Source of the DNA: Acidimicrobiales bacterium
Lineage (GTDB): Bacteria; Actinomycetota; Acidimicrobiia; Acidimicrobiales; JADJXE01
Assembly (NCBI GenBank): GCA_016716005.1
Contig: JADJXE010000001.1
Coordinates: forward strand, 1,873,001-1,937,000
DNA length: 64,000 nt
Reading direction: 5' to 3'
Part shown: positions 34,786-43,287 of the stretch, piece after piece
Layout: every line of letters begins with the position of its first letter
Position numbering within the stretch: the first letter of the stretch is position 1
Notes under the pieces: generated by a model
What the model was told of the DNA's origin: nothing
Databases searched by the model: none
What the model saw: only the letters and a program-made list of their open reading frames with translations
Translations under genes and position numbers: made by a program

Positions 34786-35706
34786 ATGGACGACATGGAC
34801 GACACGGACGACATGCCGATGGTCGAGGTCGACGGGCGGCCGATGGCCGTTCCCGATCTGGTCTCGGGCTACCACGACCTGAAGCGCGAGCTGGCGGCCC
34901 TGCGCCGCGAGCGGCGGGGGATGGTGCGCACGGCTCGCGAGGAAGCACAGCTCAAGCCGTTCCAGGCCGAGCTGCTGAAGCTGCAGCAGCACCTCGAGGA
35001 TCACCAGCGGCGGGTGATCGTGCTGTTCGAGGGGCGTGACGCGGCCGGCAAGGGCGGCACGATCCGCCGCGTCACCCGGTTCATGAACGAGAAGCACTAC
35101 CGCGTCGTCGCCCTCGGCAAGCCCACCGAGGAGCAGCGCACCCAGTGGTACTTCCAGCGCTACGTGGAGCAGTTCCCCACCGGCGGCAGGATCGTGCTGT
35201 TCGACCGGTCCTGGTACAACCGGGCGATGGTGGAGCCCGTCTTCGGGTTCTGCACCGACGAGGAGCACCAGCACTTCATGCAGGGCGTGGTCGGCTTCGA
35301 GAAGGATCTCGTCCGCACCGGCATGATCCTGGTGAAGCTGTACTTCTCCGTCACCAAGGAGGAGCAGAAGCGCCGGTTCGACCGGCGCCGCAACGATCCC
35401 CTGCGGCAGTGGAAGCTGTCCGAGATCGACATGCAGGCCCAGGAGCACTGGGACGACTTCACCGACGCCAAGTACTGGATGCTCAAGAAGACGAGCACCC
35501 CGCAGGCCCCGTGGATCATCGTCCGGTCGGAGAACAAGCACCGGGCCCGCCTGAACGCCATCAAGGTCATCCTCAACGCCGTTCCCTACGAGGGCCGCAA
35601 CCCCGAGCTCGACTTCGTGCCCGACCCGGAGATCGTCGTGTCGGGTGCCCAGGAGCTGCAGCTGATGGAGGCCCAGCGCATCCGCAGCGGCAAGTTCGCG
35701 GGCTGA
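34786..35706 (+). CDS. ppk2: Polyphosphate kinase 2
   Basis: 306 residues from ATG 34786, five nt after GGAGG; GTG 34762 (overlapping the preceding stop) would add eight residues. PPK2 transfers phosphate between polyphosphate and nucleoside mono- or diphosphates. Walker A is FEGRDAAGKGG, the lid region RTQWYFQRYV follows, and Walker B is VLFDRSWYNRA. Single-domain length fits class I or III. The acidic, Met/Asp-repeat N-terminus (MDDMDDTDDM) is unusual. Confidence 0.93.
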   Translation: MDDMDDTDDMPMVEVDGRPMAVPDLVSGYHDLKRELAALRRERRGMVRTAREEAQLKPFQAELLKLQQHLEDHQRRVIVLFEGRDAAGKGGTIRRVTRFMNEKHYRVVALGKPTEEQRTQWYFQRYVEQFPTGGRIVLFDRSWYNRAMVEPVFGFCTDEEHQHFMQGVVGFEKDLVRTGMILVKLYFSVTKEEQKRRFDRRRNDPLRQWKLSEIDMQAQEHWDDFTDAKYWMLKKTSTPQAPWIIVRSENKHRARLNAIKVILNAVPYEGRNPELDFVPDPEIVVSGAQELQLMEAQRIRSGKFAG

Positions 35707-35729
35707 GGGTCGGCCGCGCTGCGTCCCCG

Positions 35730-36173
35730 TCAGGCCGGGGGCGGCGGCTTCGGAGGTTGCAGGGTCACGGTGCCCTGGGCGAGGGCGACGACGCGGCCGG
35801 CGTTGGTGACGTCGATGCGCACCACCGCCGTGCGCCTCGACATCGAGAGGATCTCGGCGGCGGCCTCGACCGTGCCCTCGCGCACCGGCGCCACCAGGTT
35901 CAGTTTGAACTCGGTGGTGGCGCTCCACGTGCCCTTGGGGATCACCGGGTAGCAGACGGCGCCGAGGATGTGGTCGACGAGGGCGGCGACCACCCCGCCG
36001 TGCATCATCCCGAACGGGTTCAGCAGGTCGGGCCGCACATCGAGACCGCAGCGCATCCGCCCCGGCCCCACGTCCAGCGTGGTGATGCCGAGGAAGCCGC
36101 CGAGCCCGGTGGTGTCGCGGTGGCCACTGGCCGCCTCGGCGGTGCGGGGATCGAAGTCGGGGAAGTCGGGCAC
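35730..36173 (-). CDS. PaaI-like hotdog thioesterase
   Basis: 147 residues from GTG 36173, eight nt after TACGGT. Hotdog fold with the NPFGMMHGGVVAALVDHILG block (Asn/Gly/Asp catalytic region) and TTEFKLNLVAPV strand, typical of the PaaI/YbgC-like acyl-CoA thioesterase group. It hydrolyses acyl-CoA esters, substrate unknown. It is divergent from the SOS-regulated HNH gene; the Pro-rich tail PKPPPPA is disordered. Confidence 0.85.
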   Translation of the reverse strand: MPDFPDFDPRTAEAASGHRDTTGLGGFLGITTLDVGPGRMRCGLDVRPDLLNPFGMMHGGVVAALVDHILGAVCYPVIPKGTWSATTEFKLNLVAPVREGTVEAAAEILSMSRRTAVVRIDVTNAGRVVALAQGTVTLQPPKPPPPA

Positions 36174-36181
36174 GGCCCGGC

Positions 36182-36187
36182 ACCGTA
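36182..36187 (-). promoter_or_regulatory. -10 element (TACGGT) for the thioesterase gene
   Basis: On the minus strand TACGGT ends eight nt before GTG 36173, fitting a leaderless transcript. Confidence 0.5.
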
Positions 36188-36306
36188 GCGGCGCAGGGCC
36201 GTGGCGGCTCAGCCGCCGGCCAGCGAGGCGGTGCGGCGGTCGAGCAGGCCACGGGTGGTGGGCGAGTGGTACGCCCCTCTGCCGCGTGTCATCCGTGAAG
36301 AAATGG

Positions 36307-36322
36307 TCGAACATACGTTCGA
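36307..36322. promoter_or_regulatory. SOS box (LexA operator)
   Basis: TCGAACATACGTTCGA is a perfect palindrome in its arms and matches the actinobacterial LexA consensus TCGAAC-N4-GTTCGA. It ends ten bases before the TAGGCT -10 of the DUF222-HNH gene, so bound LexA would block RNA polymerase. Confidence 0.85.
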
Positions 36323-36331
36323 TGCGTGTGA

Positions 36332-36337
36332 TAGGCT
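36332..36337 (+). promoter_or_regulatory. -10 element (TAGGCT) for the DUF222-HNH gene
   Basis: TAGGCT lies seven nt before ATG 36345, directly downstream of the SOS box; the mRNA would be leaderless. Confidence 0.65.
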
Positions 36338-36344
36338 CTCGGTC

Positions 36345-37562
36345 ATGACGGTGGTGCTCGACGGGCTGGACGGGGTGGAGGGCCTCGACTCGCTGCGTGA
36401 GCTCGACCTGCTGCACGAGGCCGTCGACCGGCTGGCCGCCCTCGACCCGGCCGGGGCGGGCGACGCCGAGCTGCACCAGCTGGTGGTGGGGGTGCAGGCC
36501 TGCCGCACCCGCCTCGACGCCGCGGCCGCCCGGCTGGTCGAGCGCTGGGACGCCCGGCGGGTGTGGGCCGACGACGGCTCACGGGCCGCCGGGGCCCGCC
36601 TGGCCCGAGACGCCCACCTGTCCAAACGCGAGGGCACCGCGGTGGTGCGCCGGGCCCGCAGCCTCACCGGGATGCCCATGACCGCGGCCGCCTACGCGGC
36701 CGGGGTGATCAGCGCCGACCACGTCGAGGTGCTGGCCCGAGCCGGCGTGGCCCGCACTTCCGACGCGTTCGCCCGGGACGAGGCGACCCTGGTCTCCCAC
36801 GCGGCCAAGCTCGACTTCGCCGACTTCGTGCGGGCCGTCGACTACTGGCGGATCCACGTCGACCCCGACGGTGCCGACGCCACCGCCGAGCGGCAGGCGG
36901 CCAGCCGTGACGTGAGGCTGGTGCGCACCTTCGAGGGCACCTTCGACCTGCGGGGCCGCCTGGACGCGGTGTGGGGCAGCGTGGTGCACGCCGAGCTGAC
37001 CCGCCTCGAAGACCAGCTGTACGTCGAGGACGTGGCCGAGGCCCGCCGGCGGTTGGGCCGCGACGACGTCACCCAGGCCGAGCTGGCCCGCACCCCCGCC
37101 CAGCGTCGGGCCGACGCCCTGGTGCGCATGGCCGAGCGGTCCCGCACCGCGCCCGCCGGGGGCCGCCGGCCCGAGCCGCTGATCACCGTCGTCGTCGGCC
37201 TGGAGACCTTCGCCGGCGCCCTGTGCCAGCTCGACGACGGCACCGTCCTCACCGCCGCCCAGTGGCTGCCGCTGCTGGATCGGGCCGACATCGAGTCGAT
37301 CGTGTTCGACTCGGCCAAGCGGGCCCTGTCGGTGAGCGTGCGGGAGCGGTTCTTCACCGGGGCCCTGCGCCGGGCCATCGAGGTGCGCGACCAGCACTGC
37401 CAGCACCCCTCGGGCTGCGACGTGCCCGCCAGCCGCTGCCAGGTCGACCACATCGTCCCCTGGGAAGCGGGCGGGCCCACCACCCTGGACAATGGCCGGC
37501 TCTACTGCGGCCCCCACAACCGGGCCCGCAACCGCAGACGCCCGCCGCCCCGAACACCCTGA
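36345..37562 (+). CDS. DUF222 - HNH endonuclease family protein (13E12-like)
   Basis: 405 residues from ATG 36345. Residues ~15-310 are the helical DUF222 region; the C-terminus is an HNH nuclease module with CQHPSGCDVPASRCQVDHI, WEAGGPT, and LYCGPHNRARNR, i.e. the Cys pairs that bind zinc plus the catalytic His. This is the 13E12-repeat type family abundant in actinobacteria, of unknown biological role. The SOS box immediately upstream indicates induction by DNA damage, as reported for some mycobacterial members. Confidence 0.88.
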   Translation: MTVVLDGLDGVEGLDSLRELDLLHEAVDRLAALDPAGAGDAELHQLVVGVQACRTRLDAAAARLVERWDARRVWADDGSRAAGARLARDAHLSKREGTAVVRRARSLTGMPMTAAAYAAGVISADHVEVLARAGVARTSDAFARDEATLVSHAAKLDFADFVRAVDYWRIHVDPDGADATAERQAASRDVRLVRTFEGTFDLRGRLDAVWGSVVHAELTRLEDQLYVEDVAEARRRLGRDDVTQAELARTPAQRRADALVRMAERSRTAPAGGRRPEPLITVVVGLETFAGALCQLDDGTVLTAAQWLPLLDRADIESIVFDSAKRALSVSVRERFFTGALRRAIEVRDQHCQHPSGCDVPASRCQVDHIVPWEAGGPTTLDNGRLYCGPHNRARNRRRPPPRTP

Positions 37563-37587
37563 GAGAGCCAGCGGCGACCATCGCCTC

Positions 37588-37593
37588 TAGGCT
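37588..37593 (+). promoter_or_regulatory. -10 element (TAGGCT) for the P450 gene
   Basis: TAGGCT is followed by a 24-nt spacer containing GAGGGGGG and the ATG at 37618; here the transcript has a short leader with a ribosome binding site, unlike most genes of this window. Confidence 0.5.
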
Positions 37594-37617
37594 GATCCGA
37601 CGACACGAGGGGGGACG

Positions 37618-38835
37618 ATGAGCACACCGGTGACCGACTGGGCGACCGACTTCGACCACACCGACCCCGTCTGGGTGGCCGACCCGTACCCGATCTGGGA
37701 CGACCTGCGGCAGCGCTGCCCGGTCGCCCACTCCGACCGCTTCGGTGGCACGTGGCTGCCGACCCGCCACGAGGACATCTCGGCCATCGCCTACGACACC
37801 GAGCACTTCACCTCGCGGGCAGTGGTGGTGAGCGAGGTCCGGCCCGGCCCCGACGACCTGCCCGCGCCCATCGGCGGCGCACCCCCCATCACCAGCGACC
37901 CGCCCTTCCACAGCGCGGCCCGCCGCCTGCTGCTGCCCGCCTTCTCGCCCAAGCAGATCGACGCGCTCACGCCCTTCACGCGCGACACCTGCCGCGAGCT
38001 GCTCGACGCCCTGGACGGCCGCGACCCGGTCGACGCGGCCGTCGACTACGCCCAGCACATCCCGGTGCGGGTGATCGCCAAGATGCTGGGCTTCCCCCTC
38101 GAGGACGCCGACACCTTCCGCGAGATCATCCACATGATCCTCGAGGAGGGGGTGGGCCTGGCGGCCGACGCCGAGGAGCGGGCCGTCCGCGAGGCCGAGA
38201 TCGAGGGCTACTTCGACGCCCAGATCGCGGACCACGCCGCCAACCCGCGCGACGACCTCACCAGCTTCCTGCTGAACGCCGAGCTCGACGGCCAGAAGCT
38301 CCATCCCGACCACGTGCGCGGCACCATCTTGCTGATCCTGGTGGCCGGCATCGACACCACGTGGAGCGCCATCGGCTCGTCGCTGTGGCACCTGGCCCGC
38401 ACGCCGGCCGACCGGGCCCGCCTGGTCGCCGAGCCCGGCCTCATGCCCACCGCCATCGAGGAGCTGCTGCGGGCCTACGCCCCGGTCACCATGGCGCGCA
38501 TGGTCGCCCAGGACGTCGAGATCGGCGGGCGCCAGCTGCACCGCGACGACTGGGTGCTGCTCCCCTTCCCGGCCGCCAACCGCGACCCGGAGGTGTTCGA
38601 CGACGCCGACCGGGTCGTGCTCGACCGGGCCGTGAACCGCCACGCCGCCTTCGGTCTCGGGATCCACCGCTGCCTCGGGTCGAACCTGGCCCGCATGGAG
38701 CTGACCGTGGCCGTCGAGGAGTGGCTGGCCCGCTTCCCCGACTTCGAGCTGGCCGAACCCGCCGCCGTCACGTGGTCGGCCGGCCAGGTCCGCGGCCCCC
38801 GCAGCATCCCGATGCGAATCCTCCGGCGCGGCTGA
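37618..38835 (+). CDS. Cytochrome P450
   Basis: 405 residues. The soluble bacterial P450 layout is complete: I-helix oxygen-binding LVAGIDTTWSAIGSSLW, K-helix EELLRAYAPV (ExxR) and the heme loop FGLGIHRCLGSNLARMEL with the axial Cys. It oxidises an unidentified substrate and needs ferredoxin partners not encoded nearby. It stands as a single gene convergent with the SHOCT gene. Confidence 0.93.
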   Translation: MSTPVTDWATDFDHTDPVWVADPYPIWDDLRQRCPVAHSDRFGGTWLPTRHEDISAIAYDTEHFTSRAVVVSEVRPGPDDLPAPIGGAPPITSDPPFHSAARRLLLPAFSPKQIDALTPFTRDTCRELLDALDGRDPVDAAVDYAQHIPVRVIAKMLGFPLEDADTFREIIHMILEEGVGLAADAEERAVREAEIEGYFDAQIADHAANPRDDLTSFLLNAELDGQKLHPDHVRGTILLILVAGIDTTWSAIGSSLWHLARTPADRARLVAEPGLMPTAIEELLRAYAPVTMARMVAQDVEIGGRQLHRDDWVLLPFPAANRDPEVFDDADRVVLDRAVNRHAAFGLGIHRCLGSNLARMELTVAVEEWLARFPDFELAEPAAVTWSAGQVRGPRSIPMRILRRG

Positions 38836-38853
38836 CCCGCCGCCCGGCCCAGC

Positions 38854-39183
38854 TCAGCGGCCGAGGATCTTGGCCTTCTCAGCCTGGAACTCCTCGTCGG
38901 TGAGGATCCCCTGCGTCTTCAGCTCGGCGAGCTGCCGGAGCTGGGCGATCACGTCGGCCTCCGCCGCCGGGGCCGGGGCCGGGGCCGGGGCGACGGCGGC
39001 CACCGGGGCCGGGGCGGGCTGCGGCGCCACCTGCTGTTCGTAGGCCTGCTCGCGCTCGGCGTAGATCGCGGCGTCACGCTGGGCGAAGTGCTCGGCCTGC
39101 CTGCGCTGCACCCGCCCGCTGACAGCGGTGGCGGTGCCGGCGACGACGGCGGTGCGGGCGACTCCTCGCAGCAGTCCGGGCAT
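38854..39183 (-). CDS. SHOCT-domain small protein
   Basis: 109 residues. The N-terminus (GLLRGVARTAVVAGTATAV) is a weakly hydrophobic, Ala-rich helix; a Pro/Ala linker (APAPVAAVAPAPAPAPA) leads to the C-terminal SHOCT helix pair with LAELKTQGILTDEEFQAEK. SHOCT is a short oligomerisation/localisation domain. The gene lies 11 bp after the DUF6325 gene, the usual arrangement in this locus; the 53-residue gene at 43748 resembles its N-terminus without the SHOCT part. Confidence 0.82.
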   Translation of the reverse strand: MPGLLRGVARTAVVAGTATAVSGRVQRRQAEHFAQRDAAIYAEREQAYEQQVAPQPAPAPVAAVAPAPAPAPAAEADVIAQLRQLAELKTQGILTDEEFQAEKAKILGR

Positions 39184-39194
39184 CGGCTCCTCCT

Positions 39195-39629
39195 TCAGTC
39201 TTCGGCGTCGAGCGCGTCGAGCGCGTCCATGACGTCCTGGGCCGGGATCCGCTGGCTGGCGATCATCTGGCCGCCGCCGTCGAGGGCGCCGGCGACGAAC
39301 GGGATGGCCCAGGCGTTCTCGTAGACCAGCAGCACGGCCATGGTCCCCGGGTCCATGGCGTCGCCCGCCTGGCGCAGGTCGTCGTCGCCGAGCAGCCCGG
39401 AGCGAGCCCCGGCGAAGGCCACGAACCCTCCCAGATCGCCGGCCGCATCCAGCTCGATCCCCGAGAAGGTCCCGTCGGCGTCCTTGCGGATGGCCAGGAT
39501 GTCGTAGAGCCGCACGATCCCCCGGTCCACCAGGTCCAGCAGGGCCGCGGCGGCCGCATCGGTCGGCTTGTCGCCCGGGAACTGGATGAGGAGGAAGTCG
39601 ATCGGCCCGTGGACGTCCACCTCGCTCAT
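39195..39629 (-). CDS. DUF6325 family protein (first copy)
   Basis: 144 residues, ATG 39629 with GGGGAG upstream. Opens GPIDFLLIQFPGDKPTDAAA, then a RLYDILAIRKDADGT strand and a C-terminal VYENAWAIPFVAGALDGGG block. It is clearly homologous to the 43288-43746 gene. Function unknown; related DUF1269-type proteins are membrane-associated or stress-linked. Coupled with the SHOCT gene and 78 bp downstream of a degenerate copy of the locus palindrome (39708-39726). Confidence 0.8.
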   Translation of the reverse strand: MSEVDVHGPIDFLLIQFPGDKPTDAAAAALLDLVDRGIVRLYDILAIRKDADGTFSGIELDAAGDLGGFVAFAGARSGLLGDDDLRQAGDAMDPGTMAVLLVYENAWAIPFVAGALDGGGQMIASQRIPAQDVMDALDALDAED

Positions 39630-39775
39630 GGCACTCCCCTGATCTGTGGTGTGGTTCTCTGCCGGACCGTGGCCCGCGCCGATTCTCGGCGATCCGGGCC
39701 CGCGACGCACCATCCGGAACGGGTGAGGTGTCCGGTGCCGCGCTGGATGGACGTGTCCCGCAGGATCTCGGGCTG

Positions 39776-40051
39776 CTACTCCACCGCTTGCACGTCGCGA
39801 CCGTGGGCCGTGAGGGCCCAGATGATGGCCACGTCGATGGCGATCACCGCGATCGCCCACACCGGGTACCAGGGCAGGAAGGCGAAGTTGGCCACCGCGC
39901 TCATCGCGGCCACCACCACGCCGACGATGCGGGCGGCCAGGTTGCCCGTGAGGATGCCGATGCCGACGAGCACCAGCACGATCCCGAGGACCAGGTGGAC
40001 CCAGCCCCACGTGGTCAGGTCGAAGTTGAACACCCACTCCCTGCCCACCAC
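39776..40051 (-). CDS. Small membrane protein (DUF7144-like), start unclear
   Basis: The reading frame ends EIWALTAHGRDVQAVE-like and has three membrane segments with WVFNFDLTTWGWVHLVLGI, a block I associate with DUF7144-type membrane proteins. The first usable start is GTG 40051, which omits the expected first helix; the same frame continues upstream as GIFQGIAGIAAIAG to a TGA at 40154-40156 without any ATG/GTG/TTG. A frameshift near 40110 (an ATG exists in another frame) or a non-standard start is possible. The palindrome at 40154 lies just upstream. Confidence 0.55.
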   Translation of the reverse strand: MVGREWVFNFDLTTWGWVHLVLGIVLVLVGIGILTGNLAARIVGVVVAAMSAVANFAFLPWYPVWAIAVIAIDVAIIWALTAHGRDVQAVE

Positions 40052-40153
40052 GTACAGCTCGTCCCCGGCGATGGCCGCGATGCCGGCGATGCCCTGGAAG
40101 ATCCCGACACATCCACCCGAGAGGCACGCTAGGGAGGGCGGCCGCCGGCGGCA

Positions 40154-40170
40154 TCACCCGGATGGGGTGA
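40154..40170. promoter_or_regulatory. Palindrome TCACCC-N5-GGGTGA (candidate operator)
   Basis: TCACCCGGATGGGGTGA is a near-perfect palindrome, almost identical to 43185-43201. It lies upstream of the DUF7144-like gene and just past the end of the LuxR gene. It may be the target of that regulator (inference). Confidence 0.6.
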
Positions 40171-40201
40171 AGGCCATCACGAAATCGGCCGGCCGGCCCG
40201 C

Positions 40202-42475
40202 TCACCGTGGGCTCTGCGGCTCGCCGTCGAGGAGCCCCAGGCGGCGAGCCTCGGCCACCGCGTCGCGGCGTGACGACACGCCGAGCTTGCGGTAGATGGC
40301 CACCGCGTGGGTCTTGGCCGTGTTGCGGCTGATGAGCAGCTGCTCGGCGATGTCCTGCAGCGACAGGTGCGTCGGGAGGTAGGAGAGGATCCGCAGCTCC
40401 GCCGACGTGAGCGCAAAGGCCACCGCCGACCCGCCGCCCGATCCGGTGGCGACCTGCTGCCGCACGCGGTCGAGCTGGAGGTTGAGGTGGGTCGCCGACG
40501 GCTCCCGCCTCCGCGCGCGCGCCGCCTCGTCGGCGAGTGCGCGGGCCTCGGCGCGCTGGCCGAGGGCGAGGGCGGCCTGGGCGAGCAGCAGGTTGCACAG
40601 CAAGACCGTCCGGGGGGAGAGGTCGCCCAGTCGGGCGAGCATCCGACGGGCCACGATGGCCGCCCGGGCCGCCTCGGCGGGCCGCCCGCCGCGGGCCGCG
40701 ACCAGCGCCCCCACGGCGTACACCGACACCACGGGCACGACCCCTTCCAGGTCGTGGCGCTCGGCGAGGCGCAGCCCTCGGGAGGCGAGCCGGTCGGCCT
40801 CCGCGAGGTCGCCGTCGTACAGGTGGAGCAGGGCCAGGTGCGCCAGGACGGCAGCCTCGAAGCCGGGCGCGCCTGCGACGGCCGGCAGCGCCGCGGTCAG
40901 GAGCCCGCGGGCGCGGTCGAGCTCGCCCAGCATGGAGAACGCGGTGCCTCGCAGCAGGGTGGAGATCCCCCACCAGGGGTTGGCCGCCGGGCCGCCCGCC
41001 CGGCGCACGATCTCGGTGTCACGCACGACGCCCTGCAGACCCTCCGGCGCGGTCATGGCGCGCACCGTGGCCACCGCCACCGGCAGCGACGGCGAGCCGT
41101 CGGCAAGGGGGCCGTCCCAGCGCGACCGCTCGGCAGCCGCGGTCGCCCGGTGGATCAGCTGTTGATCACCGGTGGCCAGGCCGAACCACGCCCAGGAGAT
41201 GGCGGCGGAGGGGTATCGATCGATCGTGTCGGCGCCGAGCAGCTCGAGCCACCCGCCGAGGCGGGCGACCCGCCCCTCGAAGACCAGCGGCACGGCGTGA
41301 CGGAGGACGAGATCGGCGGCCCGCTCGGTTTCGCCGGCCGCAACGGCATGGCGAACGGCCCCGTCGACGTCGCCGCGGCGCTCGAGGATCGCGCTCGCCC
41401 GGCTCTCCAAGCGGTCGGCCGTCGTGGGGTCGAGGGAGCGCAGGCGGGCTCGCAGCATCTCGCCGAACAGGTGGTGGTAGCGGAACCACTCCCGCTCGGC
41501 GTCGAGCGGCACCAGGAACAGGTTGCCGGAGCGCTCGATCTCCCTGAGCAGGCGGCCGGACGAGCGGATCTCGAGGAGCTCGTCGAGCAGCGGCGCGCTC
41601 ATTCGTTGGAGCACGGCCGAACGGCTCAGGAAGTCGACGGTCTCCTCCGGCAGGCCCTCGAGCACCTCCTCGACGAGGTAGTCGGCGACCAAGCGGTCCC
41701 GACCGGAGAAGCCCGCGGCCCGGGCCGCCTCGTCCCTGCCGGTGAGGGCCAGCGCGGCCAGGTGCAGGCCGCCGGGCCAGCCCTCGGTCTGGCCCACCAA
41801 GGTCCCCACGGCGGCGTCGCCGAGCCGGAGGCCGGCGTGCCGGAGCACCAGGGCGGCCTCGTCCTCGGACATGGCGAGGTCGGCAGAGGAGAGCTCGACG
41901 ACGCCGTGCAACCGGCGCCGGGCCAGGGGTAGGCGGACCGAGCGCCCGACGAGGGCGAGCTGCGACCCCTCGGGGATGTGGGCGAGCACCCCGTCGACGC
42001 AGCGCAGGGCGGCTCGGGACGTCAGGACGTGGACATCGTCCAGGACCAGGACGAACGGGTCCCGGCCGTCGAGGCTCCGACCCAGCGCGGGCAGCATCCC
42101 GGTGTCGACCGGACGGCCGGGCCCCGTGAGCAACCGAGCCACCCCCGGGTCGATGGGCTCCAGCTCGTGGAGGGCGAGGGCGACGTGCCGGAGGAGGTGC
42201 ACCGGATCGTCGTCGAGCGGGTCGAGGTGGACCCAGGCGAACCCCCGGTCGTCGGCTTCGTCCCACAGGAGCATCGTGGTGGTCTTGCCGTACCCCGCCG
42301 GGGCCGACAGCACGACGACGCGTTCGTGGGTCGTGTCGAGCAGCCGCTTGACCAGGTGGTCACGACCGACCACGCCGGGCCGCCTCGTGGGAGCGCGGCA
42401 GCTGCCGGCGGCGATGCCCGTGATGCCCGGGTCGGGGTTGGGCTCGTGCCGAACGGTTCGGCTCCCGAGACCCAT
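40202..42475 (-). CDS. MalT-like LuxR-family transcriptional regulator
   Basis: 757 residues, ATG 42475, leaderless (TAGCCT eight nt upstream). Residues ~35-230 are a STAND-type ATPase with VVVLSAPAGYGKTTTMLLWDE (Walker A) and FVLVLDDVHVL (Walker B); a long TPR-like helical region follows, and residues ~690-750 are a LuxR helix-turn-helix (TSAELRILSYLPTHLSLQDI, then ISRNTAKTHAVAIYRKLGV). LAL/MalT-type regulators sense a ligand or protein via the STAND domain. The flanking DUF6325 genes are its likely targets. Confidence 0.9.
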   Translation of the reverse strand: MGLGSRTVRHEPNPDPGITGIAAGSCRAPTRRPGVVGRDHLVKRLLDTTHERVVVLSAPAGYGKTTTMLLWDEADDRGFAWVHLDPLDDDPVHLLRHVALALHELEPIDPGVARLLTGPGRPVDTGMLPALGRSLDGRDPFVLVLDDVHVLTSRAALRCVDGVLAHIPEGSQLALVGRSVRLPLARRRLHGVVELSSADLAMSEDEAALVLRHAGLRLGDAAVGTLVGQTEGWPGGLHLAALALTGRDEAARAAGFSGRDRLVADYLVEEVLEGLPEETVDFLSRSAVLQRMSAPLLDELLEIRSSGRLLREIERSGNLFLVPLDAEREWFRYHHLFGEMLRARLRSLDPTTADRLESRASAILERRGDVDGAVRHAVAAGETERAADLVLRHAVPLVFEGRVARLGGWLELLGADTIDRYPSAAISWAWFGLATGDQQLIHRATAAAERSRWDGPLADGSPSLPVAVATVRAMTAPEGLQGVVRDTEIVRRAGGPAANPWWGISTLLRGTAFSMLGELDRARGLLTAALPAVAGAPGFEAAVLAHLALLHLYDGDLAEADRLASRGLRLAERHDLEGVVPVVSVYAVGALVAARGGRPAEAARAAIVARRMLARLGDLSPRTVLLCNLLLAQAALALGQRAEARALADEAARARRREPSATHLNLQLDRVRQQVATGSGGGSAVAFALTSAELRILSYLPTHLSLQDIAEQLLISRNTAKTHAVAIYRKLGVSSRRDAVAEARRLGLLDGEPQSPR

Positions 42476-42483
42476 GCGAGGTG

Positions 42484-42489
42484 AGGCTA
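42484..42489 (-). promoter_or_regulatory. -10 element (TAGCCT) for the LuxR regulator
   Basis: On the minus strand TAGCCT lies eight nt before ATG 42475; no ribosome binding site, so leaderless. Confidence 0.6.
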
Positions 42490-42545
42490 CCGGAGGCGGG
42501 GCGCCGGCGGGCCCGGCCCGGCGCTGGTCACCGGGGCGACGATCG

Positions 42546-43145
42546 CTACGGGCCGAGGACGACCTGCTCGATCAGGGCGGCGTCGTCGAAGTACGTGTGC
42601 ACGCCGGCGATGCGGTCGCCGCGCAGCTCGACGACCGAGGCGCCGGCCAGGGTGACGTGCCGGCCGGTGCCCTCGATGAGCACGTCGTCGCCCACCAGGA
42701 GCGGGTCGGCCTGGACCGCCTCCAGGTGCCACTCGGCGAAGGCGAGGGGCTCGGCCCAGCAGAGCCGGTCGACCCGGAACTGCAGGACGGCCAGCGACGC
42801 GACGTGGTCCCGCAGGGCGTCCTCGGCTGCTGCCCGCGACGAGAAGCTCAGCGTCGGGGACCAGCCCACGGCGTCGTCGGTGAGGACGTCGTCGAGGCTC
42901 CCGGGACCGCCGACGACCACGACCTCGATCGCGTGCTCCAGGTCACCGCGCCACGGGCCGTCGGCCGCGAGCCCGTGGTCGCCGTCCGGGCCCTCCGGCC
43001 GCAGCACGGGCGCGCCGCCCGCCATCGGCGGCTGCCCACAGCGCCACGGGCGCTCCGGCCCGGCCGCCGCCCCGCCCGTCCGATCGGTGACCGAGTCGGC
43101 GGCCATCCGGGTGAGCCTCCGATCGGCGTTGAAGAGCAGGAGCAT
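42546..43145 (-). CDS. SnoaL/NTF2-like protein
   Basis: 199 residues, ATG 43145. Residues ~65-199 show a cone-shaped NTF2/SnoaL fold pattern: HAIEVVVVGGPGSLDDVLTD opening, LSFSSRAAAEDALRDHVAS helix and a final GDRIAGVHTYFDDAALIEQV. Such proteins are isomerases, hydrolases or ligand-binding domains; catalytic residues are not assignable. The first ~60 residues are Gly/Pro-rich and could be non-conserved. It is divergent from the second DUF6325 gene, with the palindrome between them. Confidence 0.72.
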   Translation of the reverse strand: MLLLFNADRRLTRMAADSVTDRTGGAAAGPERPWRCGQPPMAGGAPVLRPEGPDGDHGLAADGPWRGDLEHAIEVVVVGGPGSLDDVLTDDAVGWSPTLSFSSRAAAEDALRDHVASLAVLQFRVDRLCWAEPLAFAEWHLEAVQADPLLVGDDVLIEGTGRHVTLAGASVVELRGDRIAGVHTYFDDAALIEQVVLGP

Positions 43146-43184
43146 GGCCAGGATGACGGTACGGACCGACCCCGCCTCCGGTCA

Positions 43185-43201
43185 TCACCCGGAGTGGGTG
43201 A
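43185..43201. promoter_or_regulatory. Palindrome TCACCC-N5-GGGTGA (candidate operator)
   Basis: TCACCCGGAGTGGGTGA has perfect 6-bp arms. It lies between the divergent SnoaL-like gene (start 43145) and the second DUF6325 gene (start 43288), 86 bp before the latter, and matches 40154-40170. Confidence 0.65.
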
Positions 43202-43287
43202 CGACCCCGGCCGCGGCGAGAAGGAGGATGGGCCCGGTTGCCGAAACCCGACAGCGGCGGCGGCTCGTCGCCGGGGAGGAGCGTTCC

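Noticed and set aside
36345..37562. DUF222-HNH gene as a mobile intron or insertion element
   Set aside because: No terminal repeats, intron structure or transposase is seen; the gene has its own SOS-controlled promoter.
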